From the NCBI RefSeq assembly GCF_947495275.1, contig NZ_CANLYL010000002.1, forward strand, positions 372,001-436,000: a stretch of 64,000 nt of DNA, in the 5' to 3' direction. Positions 8,295 to 15,587 of the stretch are shown in pieces. This DNA is from an uncultured Roseobacter sp. (GTDB lineage: Bacteria; Pseudomonadota; Alphaproteobacteria; Rhodobacterales; Rhodobacteraceae). Both the position numbers and the translations under genes were made by a program. Below the pieces are notes generated by a model. That model did no database searches, was not told the origin of the DNA, and was given only the letters and a program-made list of their open reading frames with translations. Position 1 is the stretch's first letter, and each line of letters opens with the position of its first letter.

Positions 8295-9124
8295 TCCCGC
8301 AGAGGTCCGACGATGGCGTTGCCCTGATCAACGTGCTTCTGGTCATAGCGATTTCCGCGGCACTCGTGCAGACGATGCTGACCTCGCAGGAAACGGCTAT
8401 CAGGGACGTTCGGCAGGCCACGGACCGCGCGCAGGCATATGCGCTGGCCAAAGGTGGGGTTGCCTCCTTGCGAACCGCTCTGAGGCGCGATCTGATGACT
8501 GCCCCGGAGAGTGATCACCTGCGAGAGCCATGGGCGCTGGTGGCCCAGCAGGAAACCGCATTTGACTTTGGATCGTATTCGGTTTCCGTGACCGATGCGC
8601 AAGGACGGTTCGATATCAACAGCCTCACAGGCAACGCCCTTACCCAAAGACGTGTGTTCGATCAGTTGCTGGGAGCGCTGGATCTCCCTCGGGAGTTGGG
8701 AGCGGAGATTGTCGATGTCGTGGCTCGAAAGGGGCCGCTGCCGTCTGTTGACGCGTTGATGATGTATGGGATCAGCGATAATTCGGTTGCCGTGCTCGCC
8801 CCCCATGTGACGACGTTGCTGCAACCGGCTACGATCAATTTAAACACCGCCTCGGAACCCGTGCTTGAAGCGGTCTTTGCCAACGCAATTGTTGCCCGTA
8901 GCTTAGGCGCACGTCGGGCGTCGCAGGGTTTTCTGATCCGTGCCGATCTTTCTGATCTGGGGGTGGTGCAACCAGCACTCGCAGGCTGGCAATCTCACAA
9001 CTATGATATCTCGGTGACAGCAACTGTCGGAGATGTAACGATGACCTATGATCGTCGGGTGCTGCGCGACCCCAAGTCGGGGCGGGTGATCGATCTGCCT
9101 TCTGAGCAATCGCCAAAGAAGTAG
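8291..9124 (+). CDS. gspK: Type II secretion minor pseudopilin GspK
   Basis: 277 residues from ATG 8291 (overlaps gspJ stop, ATGA); a TTG 9 bases earlier is an alternative. GspK caps the pseudopilus. The leader reads G|VALINVLLVIAISAAL and lacks the Glu at +5 found in the other four pseudopilins, which is the hallmark of GspK. Further matches: DAQGRFDINSL in the first third and TINLNTASEPVLEAVF (helix-hairpin-like SAM domain) near residues 180–195. Last gene of the rightward gsp operon. Confidence 0.88.
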   Translation: MIPQRSDDGVALINVLLVIAISAALVQTMLTSQETAIRDVRQATDRAQAYALAKGGVASLRTALRRDLMTAPESDHLREPWALVAQQETAFDFGSYSVSVTDAQGRFDINSLTGNALTQRRVFDQLLGALDLPRELGAEIVDVVARKGPLPSVDALMMYGISDNSVAVLAPHVTTLLQPATINLNTASEPVLEAVFANAIVARSLGARRASQGFLIRADLSDLGVVQPALAGWQSHNYDISVTATVGDVTMTYDRRVLRDPKSGRVIDLPSEQSPKK

Positions 9125-9151
9125 GCGCCGCAGGATTCTCCCGCGACGCCT
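9123..9151 (+). terminator. Hairpin after gspK, possible terminator
   Basis: Arms AGGCGCCGC (9123–9131) and GCGACGCCT (9143–9151) pair at 8 of 9 positions around an 11-base loop. The hairpin starts inside the gspK stop codon and lies between two convergent genes. There is no T-run after it, so it may be a weak or Rho-assisted end rather than a classical intrinsic terminator. Confidence 0.4.
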
Positions 9152-9177
9152 GATGGTTAACACAGTCTTGCCTTAAC

Positions 9178-9405
9178 TCAGAATTCGAACGGTTCTGCTG
9201 TGCGGTTCAGCGTTAGTGTCGCGATATCGACATTGATGGGTGTGTCGTTGCGACCCTGATTAAACGCCGTCTGAAAATCGCCCCCAAGGGCGGCGAGTGC
9301 GGCTGCAAGGCCAGTCTGGCCCCCGACAGCGTCATCACCGGAACATGCAGCCAGAAGGACGGCTATCAGCGCGAAACAGCCTGCTCTTACATAGGGAGTA
9401 TTCAT
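9178..9405 (-). CDS. Small lipoprotein next to DUF4331 gene
   Basis: 75 residues: signal peptide with lipobox LLAAC (Cys near residue 21), followed by SGDDAVGGQTG and a short mature part of about 55 residues. I do not recognise a family. It starts 25 bases downstream of the DUF4331 gene stop on the same strand and is probably co-transcribed with it. The lipid anchor suggests a membrane-attached partner for the exported DUF4331 protein (inference). Confidence 0.6.
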   Translation of the reverse strand: MNTPYVRAGCFALIAVLLAACSGDDAVGGQTGLAAALAALGGDFQTAFNQGRNDTPINVDIATLTLNRTAEPFEF

Positions 9406-9430
9406 CGGGATTTCCTCTCTTTTATCAGGA

Positions 9431-11038
9431 TCAATTAGGCGATCCTGGGATTGGCGAGTTCAGGTATGGGAAGCGGTTTTGCAATTCAGTGGCAGCAATG
9501 GGCGCGCCATCGGTAAAGGCCTCGGCGCCGACAGGCGCGTCAGCTTCCGCACAAAGCCCGAGGTTGATCAAATCGCTTGCCTCATCCTCGACCGCCCCGT
9601 CGATGCCCAGCTCTGCACCCAAAGGCACAGGATGGCAGAGCGCGCCCATGGCGACCCGCAACGTGACATCAATGATGTCATCGCCCGGGCGACGCCCGTT
9701 GGGGAAACCTGCAAGATCCTCGCCGACGACACCCAGCGTATGCTGGTTGGCCCGCGGCGTTGGCACGATCGCGGTATTCAGACGCAACATCTCTGCCTGC
9801 TGCACATTCGCGGGCTGGTTCAGGCCAGGAAAGCCGGTCAGGAAAGTCGTGACAAGATCCTGCCGCGGGAAGTTCGAGGGCGCGATGTTATCTGTCGCGC
9901 CCAGATCACCCCGGAACAACAGATCGACCAGCGCAGGGAAGGAAGGGTTGGTCACATATGTCGCAAGCTCAACGTCATCAATCGGCTCCGATCCATTGAA
10001 GCGATCCTTGTCGGGAATGCCGATGACGACCTCGTTGATCAGAGGTGTAGAGATACGGGACTGTTGTACCCACGCGCCGCCAATCTTCGAGGTTGCCTCA
10101 TAGCCCGGTGTGGCATCTTCCAGTTCGGCCTGGGCAAGGCTCGAAGTGGTCCAGCCGCCAATCACCGTCTCATCCCCAGAGGTCAGGCAGGAAATCGGCA
10201 TTTCCAGCGCGATGGTCGATACGTTGACCTTGCCGAAGACGTCATCATTGGCACGGCTCTGCGTGATACCACCAACCTGACCGCCACCATCGCCCGCTCC
10301 GGGCGCGCTGTCGCCTTCGATGGGCACAAGGTTGATAAGGTCGAATACCTCGCCGAGGTTCAGGGCAAACGCATCTGAACGCTGACCGACAAAGACCCGA
10401 CCGGGTGTGTCGCAGCCGGGTACATCAACATCGTAGATGAACTGATCGGCGTAACCGTCATAGTCGGGCAGGGTTTTCAGGCCGACGTGATCGAGTGGCT
10501 TTGTGAAGGAAGTATCGCTCGAACCGGAACGGGTCACGGCGTTACGGTTGCCACTCCGGCGGTCGCCCGTAACCAAAGTAATGCCATAGCTCTCGGATTC
10601 GTTCAGCAGAGACTGATCGTTGGGCAGAATGCTTCCTGCGTATTTCAGCGGAATGGCCACACGTTCACCGTTGATGTCCAGGCCAATGCCCGCGCCGCCG
10701 TTTGCCAATTGGTTGTCGAACTCAAACTGGAATGTCAGATCCTCGATGGCGTCGCCGTCGTTGTCGATGTGGATCTCATAAAGCGCGTCTGCATCCATCG
10801 TATAGTAGCTCGGTCCGCCGTAATTGACCTGCAAGGGTTGGTAGTTGGCCAGGAAGGTCACGTAGTCTTCGCGCCCGGGCTCGTAGCTGCGAAAGATGTA
10901 GAAATCTGTGCCATCCACTTTGGGATGCTCGGTAATGGCAGGTGCCTCACGATGAGACGACGCGGTGACCGGCGCTGCAGCGGCCATGATGGCTGCGGCA
11001 AGCAAGCTGCTCATGGCAAGGGGTCGGTTGGTTTTCAT
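9431..11038 (-). CDS. Exported DUF4331 family protein
   Basis: 535 residues. A Sec signal peptide (MKTNRPLAM start, Ala-rich core, cleavage near ASS at about residue 27) precedes the family hallmark SSHREAPAI…DGTDFYIFRSYEPGR. Several acidic D/N-rich loops (DNDGDAIEDL) suggest metal binding. Other DUF4331-typical pieces: FVGQRSDAFALNLGEVFDL and NVSTIALEMPI. No biochemical function is assigned to the family as far as I know. Its place between gspK and the prepilin peptidase makes it a candidate secretion substrate. A perfect inverted repeat lies in its 5′ leader. Confidence 0.85.
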   Translation of the reverse strand: MKTNRPLAMSSLLAAAIMAAAAPVTASSHREAPAITEHPKVDGTDFYIFRSYEPGREDYVTFLANYQPLQVNYGGPSYYTMDADALYEIHIDNDGDAIEDLTFQFEFDNQLANGGAGIGLDINGERVAIPLKYAGSILPNDQSLLNESESYGITLVTGDRRSGNRNAVTRSGSSDTSFTKPLDHVGLKTLPDYDGYADQFIYDVDVPGCDTPGRVFVGQRSDAFALNLGEVFDLINLVPIEGDSAPGAGDGGGQVGGITQSRANDDVFGKVNVSTIALEMPISCLTSGDETVIGGWTTSSLAQAELEDATPGYEATSKIGGAWVQQSRISTPLINEVVIGIPDKDRFNGSEPIDDVELATYVTNPSFPALVDLLFRGDLGATDNIAPSNFPRQDLVTTFLTGFPGLNQPANVQQAEMLRLNTAIVPTPRANQHTLGVVGEDLAGFPNGRRPGDDIIDVTLRVAMGALCHPVPLGAELGIDGAVEDEASDLINLGLCAEADAPVGAEAFTDGAPIAATELQNRFPYLNSPIPGSPN

Positions 11039-11277
11039 TTTCGTTCCTCACGTTTCAGTTCCACGCAAAGCGTCTCCGTTGGCAAAAGAAGCATCTTTTG
11101 CCTGGGCTTTGCGCGACAGCGGTTTGAGTCCGGTCGCGGGTTTCCGCTGAGGGATTGTTCAAGCTGTAATCACTAAAACGGCAGGCTTTGAGAATTAGTT
11201 TCAGCCCGCGCAACAAATTCAGGGCACGTCACGTATTGCTAGTTAGATGAGGCCATTCGTTGGAAAAGAAGACGTAT
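11039..11277. promoter_or_regulatory. Divergent intergenic region with inverted repeat
   Basis: About 240 bp between the DUF4331 start (minus) and the prepilin peptidase start (plus). It holds a perfect inverted repeat, GGCAAAAGA (11081–11089) / TCTTTTGCC (11094–11102) with a 4-base spacer, 43–64 bases ahead of the DUF4331 ATG. This could be an operator or an RNA hairpin in the leader. No convincing −35/−10 pair was fixed. Confidence 0.5.
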
Positions 11278-11724
11278 ATGCCATATGAATCCTTTCCGAT
11301 CACCGTCACAATCTGGCTGGCAATGATGCTGCTCTGGATCAGCGTCTGGGATATAAATCACATGCGAATTCCAAATATTGCCAATGGTTTGCTGGTGATC
11401 TCGGGTCTCATTGTCTCGGCGATTTACGCATCCGGTTGGCCTGTGCAACACCTATTCGGGGTCGTCTCAGGCTATCTGGTTTTTGCGGTTGTCGGAGAGA
11501 TATATTTCCGGCGGACGGGCACCGACGGCTTAGGTCTTGGAGACGCCAAACTGCTCGCAGGGGCAGGGGCGTGGCTGGGGTGGGCAGCGCTGCCCGGGCT
11601 GGTCGCCTTGGCAGCAGTATCGGCACTTTGCTATGCGATGATCCTGAAGCGACAAAAACTGGCCTTCGGTCCGTGGTTGTCGGCCAGTTTCTTGCTCAAT
11701 TGGGTACAGCAGACCCATATCTAG
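11278..11724 (+). CDS. Type IV prepilin peptidase, short form
   Basis: 148 residues from ATG 11278 (GGAAAAG upstream; a TTG at 11260 is less likely). An integral membrane aspartic protease with the two catalytic aspartates in WDINHMRIPN (first) and GLGLGDAKL (GxGD motif, second) and about five membrane helices. It lacks the N-terminal methyltransferase half and zinc cysteines of full-length PilD/GspO, as in CpaA/TadV-type enzymes. Here it most likely matures the five gsp pseudopilins, with no other peptidase in the window. Its stop codon overlaps the stop of the convergent gene (CTAG). Confidence 0.85.
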   Translation: MPYESFPITVTIWLAMMLLWISVWDINHMRIPNIANGLLVISGLIVSAIYASGWPVQHLFGVVSGYLVFAVVGEIYFRRTGTDGLGLGDAKLLAGAGAWLGWAALPGLVALAAVSALCYAMILKRQKLAFGPWLSASFLLNWVQQTHI

Positions 11725-12239
11725 GCGCTGATCAAAACCAGGCATCCGTTTGGCATCGTGATTTCATGATGTTCGGTCCCTGGCATTGAGCACTGTGCGT
11801 CTCCTGCCGTGAAGAGCTTGCCGTTCATCCAGAATTCACCCTCGATAATAAACAGATGCTCGGAGCGATCATGGATATGTGGTTTGATCCGCGCGCCGGG
11901 AAGGCAGCGCAACAGATACATACACCGTCCGCTCTGGGGATCACGCGTGAGGATTTTTTTCCAGATCAGGTCCGACCGTTTGGTCCACTCCCCCTCATCG
12001 GCTCGCTGTACCTGCGTTGCGGCCTTCGGTTCAGCGTCGAGTTCACGTTCAATGGCCGCAAACAAATCGGACGGTGGCGTAGCGGACGGGAGAGATTGAG
12101 CCAATGGTGCCAACTGCGCGAGCGTTTCGTCAGCCCCTTTGCCCAATTGTGGCATGGTGCCCGGAATGGCGGGGATCGTGTCGAGATTACTAACCATTTT
12201 ATCCTGTGAACGCATTGTATTGTCGGTATCCTGTTTCAT
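11721..12239 (-). CDS. Cupin-domain putative anti-sigma factor (ChrR-like)
   Basis: 172 residues from ATG 12239, which overlaps the sigma factor stop (ATGA). The C-terminal half is a single-domain cupin: motif 1 GARIKPHIHDRSEHLFIIEG fits G-x5-HxH-x3-E-x6-G exactly, and motif 2 is GDAQCSMPGTEHHE. In known ChrR a similar cupin follows a zinc-binding anti-sigma domain; here the N-terminal 70 residues contain no His or Cys, so that zinc site is missing. Coupling to the ECF gene suggests it controls that sigma factor, perhaps by sensing a metal or oxidant through the cupin (inference). Confidence 0.75.
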   Translation of the reverse strand: MKQDTDNTMRSQDKMVSNLDTIPAIPGTMPQLGKGADETLAQLAPLAQSLPSATPPSDLFAAIERELDAEPKAATQVQRADEGEWTKRSDLIWKKILTRDPQSGRCMYLLRCLPGARIKPHIHDRSEHLFIIEGEFWMNGKLFTAGDAQCSMPGTEHHEITMPNGCLVLISA

Positions 12240-12835
12240 TCCATTGCCTCGCGCAGAGCAGCCAATCCGCGTCTGACCCAGCTTTTCGCGGTGCCGACGG
12301 GAATATCCAGTACACCCGCGAGCTCGATGTAGGTGTAACCCTGAAAATAGCAAAGCATCAGCGCCTTGCGATGGTCGGGACGCAGGTCCGCAAGAAGGCG
12401 CCGGATCACCAGGCTGTCGAGCGTGTGGCTTGCCGGGTCATCAAGGTCGGAGAACTCCGGGACGTCATCTGTGAACTCCACAAAACCACGCGTACGCTCG
12501 GACCTTAGCCTGTCGATTGCGCAGTTTCGGGCGATTGTGCCGATCCAGGAAAGCGGGTTGCCGCTGTCCGGGCGATACTGGTGTGATCTTTTCCAGATGC
12601 GCACGAACGCCTCTTGCGCGACGTCTCTGGCCAGATCGCGATCTCTCATAATGGCAAGGATCACGCCGAATACATAGCGCGAACTCAAGTCATAAAATCG
12701 GCGAAATGCGGCTCGATCACCCTCGGCGCAGGCCGCAAGCAAATGCGCCAGTTGTCGGCATTGTTCTGTGGCGGCCATAGGCTTGGTTTCGCTTTTCTTC
12801 GATTCCGATGCGGGCACCAGTCTGGTCACTCCCAC
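12236..12835 (-). CDS. ECF-type RNA polymerase sigma factor
   Basis: 199 residues. GTG at 12835 has GGGGAG 6 bases upstream; an ATG at 12778 is an alternative. Region 2 (about 35–105): FYDLSSRYVFGVILAI…ARDVAQEAFVRIWK with the typical DxxQExFxxxW core. Region 4 (about 145–199): LRPDHRKALMLCYFQGYTYIELAGVL followed by PVGTAKSWVRRGLAALR, the promoter −35-binding helix-turn-helix. It is co-translated with the cupin protein and lies close to the secretion locus, so it may drive that locus or DUF4331; no target promoter is proven. Confidence 0.93.
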   Translation of the reverse strand: MGVTRLVPASESKKSETKPMAATEQCRQLAHLLAACAEGDRAAFRRFYDLSSRYVFGVILAIMRDRDLARDVAQEAFVRIWKRSHQYRPDSGNPLSWIGTIARNCAIDRLRSERTRGFVEFTDDVPEFSDLDDPASHTLDSLVIRRLLADLRPDHRKALMLCYFQGYTYIELAGVLDIPVGTAKSWVRRGLAALREAME

Positions 12836-12883
12836 GGCAGTCTCCCCGTTCTGTTGGCATCTAGCAAGGACGGGAGCCGTGGG

Positions 12884-13411
12884 TCAAAAGTTGCAGGCCA
12901 TCAGAATTTTTTCACCAGAATGCGTTCTTGACGGCTGCGCATACGGTTCAGTTTTGCCGCGCAGAGAGGGTTTTTCGTTTTTGTGACCACTAGTTAGAGC
13001 GATGGTCAGATGAGAGTGATCTTGGCACCTGGCCGCGACAAATGCATGCAAGGCCGCGCCGCGCAGGGTAACCACGCCCAACGACAGCCAGGCTTCGTCT
13101 GCTTCCGAACGGATGCTTATTTCTAAACCGTCGCGACTGTTTCCTGAAATACCCAGAGCGATCAAAGCGCCGAAGGCAAAGGCCAGGAACAATGGCAGCG
13201 TCGCGCACCACTTTTCCACTGATCTTGCGGGCTGCGCTTGGCTCGTATCGAGTTCTGCTTCAATTCCTTCCAGAAGCCCATGTTGAGGGCAGTTCAAATC
13301 CAGCGACTCTGTCAGCGGTACCAGCAGCCGCAAATCAGCCTCCGCGGGCTCCGTTCTCTGATCTTCCCGCTGGCGCCGCAGCAATGATGAGATGTGAGTT
13401 TTGAATGCCAT
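12884..13411 (-). CDS. Membrane protein related to the neighbouring cupin anti-sigma factor
   Basis: 175 residues from ATG 13411. One membrane segment (about residues 73–92, LFLAFAFGALIALGI). Residues 30–55 align without gaps to residues 43–68 of the ChrR-like protein two genes downstream with 12 identities of 26 (pattern LxPLxxSLxxxxPxxxLxxxIExELD). The LxxxIExEL element is common in the linker of RskA-type anti-sigma factors. No zinc-binding anti-sigma motif is visible. It ends 48 bases before the sigma gene and is probably in the same operon. A membrane anti-sigma factor is a guess. Confidence 0.5.
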   Translation of the reverse strand: MAFKTHISSLLRRQREDQRTEPAEADLRLLVPLTESLDLNCPQHGLLEGIEAELDTSQAQPARSVEKWCATLPLFLAFAFGALIALGISGNSRDGLEISIRSEADEAWLSLGVVTLRGAALHAFVAARCQDHSHLTIALTSGHKNEKPSLRGKTEPYAQPSRTHSGEKILMACNF

Positions 13412-13618
13412 GTTTCGCGACGGGGTTATGCGTTTTCGGTTTGTATTAGAATATGACGGACGGACCTCGCAGACGGATGCAAGTAACATGGGGGAAATCG
13501 TCAGGTCCCCCGACTGCGATGAGCCACTTGGCGGTCTTGAAACTTAAACAAAACTAATTTTGGCGGCCTAAAAGGTGATGGCCCAAGCCGCGGGTGGGGA
13601 TCGCCTTGCGCTTTTACG

Positions 13619-15133
13619 TCAGCCCGACATCTCAGCAGAGAGAAAGGCTTCCGGATCGTCCACTTCAATCAGTCGTTTCTGCTCGATCTGCCAATAGCGG
13701 GTGCCCACGTTGCGCAGGAAACTCCGGTCGTGGCTGACCACCAGGCAGGATGCACCGTGGCTGGTTAGCTCTTCCTCCAATGCTTCCTGTCCTTCGATGT
13801 CCAGATGGTTTGTCGGTTCGTCGAGCAGATAGAAATTGGGGTTTTGCAACCGTAACACCAGCATCGCCAGTCGCGATTTCTGGCCACCTGATAACGCTGC
13901 TATCCTGGTGTCCTGCATCTGAATGTTGACGCCGGCCCCGGCTAACAACCCGCGTGCGCGCTGGTCACCAACATCGAATTGGCCCGCCACGGCGCTCATG
14001 GGCGTGCCCGCATCGTCCAGCTGGCTGAGGTGCTGATCAGAATATCCCAGAACAACGCTCGGCGCACAGCGTATCGCGGGCTCTTTTCCCAATAGTGCCC
14101 GGTGGATCATTTTGACGAATTGGGTCTTTCCCGTTCCGTTGGTGCCCAGCAAAACGACCCGGTCACCCTGGTTGATCCACTTTGTCCCCGTGCGAAACAG
14201 GTCGCGCTGATCCGGAACTGTCACACGGACGTCGGGCAGTGTGATCAGTGATTTCGCGTGTGTGCCGCTGTTGGCCAGTTTGATGTTCCCGGCACCTCTT
14301 TCGTGATGGGCGGGTTTGGCGGCTGCTTCGATCTTGGCGGCGCGGTCACTCAACTGCTTGGTCTTGGTGATCAGCAAGTCAGAGCCGGAATTGATCCCGA
14401 TGTTCTTTAGCTTGGCCGCTTGCTTGCGTAACTGGCTGGCCTTGTTCAGGTCATTGGCAAAGCGACGTTCGTCGGCGGCGTCAGCCTCTTCCAGCGCGGC
14501 TCTGGCCTTGGTGAAGGCCAATGGAAATATGCGGCTGCGATCCGCGCGCAAAAACAATGTCCGATTGGTGGTTGCGTCCAGGAAGGCCCGGTCATGGCTG
14601 ATGGTAACGACGGGCGTGTCGCGGGGTAGAGCACCGAGCCAGTTTTGCAGCAGTCCGATCCTGTGCAGGTCAAGATGGTTGGTCGGTTCATCAAGCAACA
14701 GAATATCTGGTTCGGTGATCCACGCTGCCGCCAGCAGGGCCGTGCGTTGCCATCCTCCGCTCAGATGAACAAGGTGTTCTTGCTGTAGCGTGATCGGAAC
14801 CATGAGGTCATCCAAGACCACATCGACCCGCCAGCTTTCATAGTCTGCTTGCTCCTGGGGGAGCGCTGACAAAACCCAGTTGTAGAAGGATTTTGTCAAA
14901 GCTTGCGCGGGAACATCCTGCTTCACATGTCCGACACGCAAGCCTCGGGCGCGGGTGATGTCACCCGTTGTGGGTTCGAAACTGCCTGCCAGGCAGCCCA
15001 ACAAAGTGGACTTTCCCCGCCCATTGGCGGCAACCAGACCGATGCGGTCGCCCTTGGAAATCGTAAATGTGAGATTGTCGAATAGCGGATCACCCAAGGT
15101 CACCCCAAGGGATTGAACATTGATTAAGGTCAT
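13619..15133 (-). CDS. ABC-F family ATPase
   Basis: 504 residues, two ABC domains on one chain without membrane segments. First Walker A NGRGKSTLL (near 38–46), signature LSGGWQRTALLAA, Walker B ILLLDEPTNHLDL; second Walker A GTNGTGKTQFVK, signature LSGGQKSRLAML, Walker B YLLDEPTNHLDI. The linker between domains is rich in Lys, Arg, Ala and Glu, the P-site tRNA interaction motif of ABC-F proteins. These act on ribosomes (translation or antibiotic protection). It matches Uup/EttA less than short ABC-F resistance-type members, but the exact subgroup cannot be set by eye. Confidence 0.88.
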   Translation of the reverse strand: MTLINVQSLGVTLGDPLFDNLTFTISKGDRIGLVAANGRGKSTLLGCLAGSFEPTTGDITRARGLRVGHVKQDVPAQALTKSFYNWVLSALPQEQADYESWRVDVVLDDLMVPITLQQEHLVHLSGGWQRTALLAAAWITEPDILLLDEPTNHLDLHRIGLLQNWLGALPRDTPVVTISHDRAFLDATTNRTLFLRADRSRIFPLAFTKARAALEEADAADERRFANDLNKASQLRKQAAKLKNIGINSGSDLLITKTKQLSDRAAKIEAAAKPAHHERGAGNIKLANSGTHAKSLITLPDVRVTVPDQRDLFRTGTKWINQGDRVVLLGTNGTGKTQFVKMIHRALLGKEPAIRCAPSVVLGYSDQHLSQLDDAGTPMSAVAGQFDVGDQRARGLLAGAGVNIQMQDTRIAALSGGQKSRLAMLVLRLQNPNFYLLDEPTNHLDIEGQEALEEELTSHGASCLVVSHDRSFLRNVGTRYWQIEQKRLIEVDDPEAFLSAEMSG

Positions 15134-15196
15134 AGTGGTCTCTGCACATATATATGTTGCCGCGCTGTGCGGCGGAATGGGCAGACCGGTAAGTGG

Positions 15197-15403
15197 TCAG
15201 CCCTGCAAACGGATCTGCAGGGCAGTACGGGGACCATGCTGAAGTCGGCGGATGATACGCATGCTCAGCTTTTGCCCTCCCGTTGTGAGTGTTTGACCTT
15301 CGCTTTGAAATTTAAGCGGGTGCAGCGGGTTGGTCAAGCCTCTGATCCGAGCATAGCAAAGGAGGCAATCGATGCTATCGATGAGAAACCGCGCTGGCAT
15401 CAT
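15197..15403 (-). CDS. Possible small hypothetical gene in an otherwise empty 454-bp gap
   Basis: 68-codon frame between the ABC-F start and the MFS stop. GAGGA lies just before the double ATG (15398–15403). The product is basic, with CLLCY and no signal peptide, and I recognise no family. An inverted repeat CCCTGCA/TGCAGGG (15201–15207, 15216–15222) overlaps its 3′ end. The rest of 15134–15587 shows nothing I can name. It may be non-coding or a remnant. Confidence 0.25.
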   Translation of the reverse strand: MMPARFLIDSIDCLLCYARIRGLTNPLHPLKFQSEGQTLTTGGQKLSMRIIRRLQHGPRTALQIRLQG

Positions 15404-15587
15404 TCCTCACGGGGAAGTTTTTATGCCAGAAGGTGTGGTTCGCGCGTTTTATAAAACAACCTGATGCGCCATGGCGCTACGTTGTGAGCCATCATTCTGC
15501 TGGGCGTAGAGCAGATGCCCGATGCGATGCCGGAAACCAAGAGCTTGAGAGATCAATCAAAACAGGCTTTGCGCTGAGCTTACTTGT

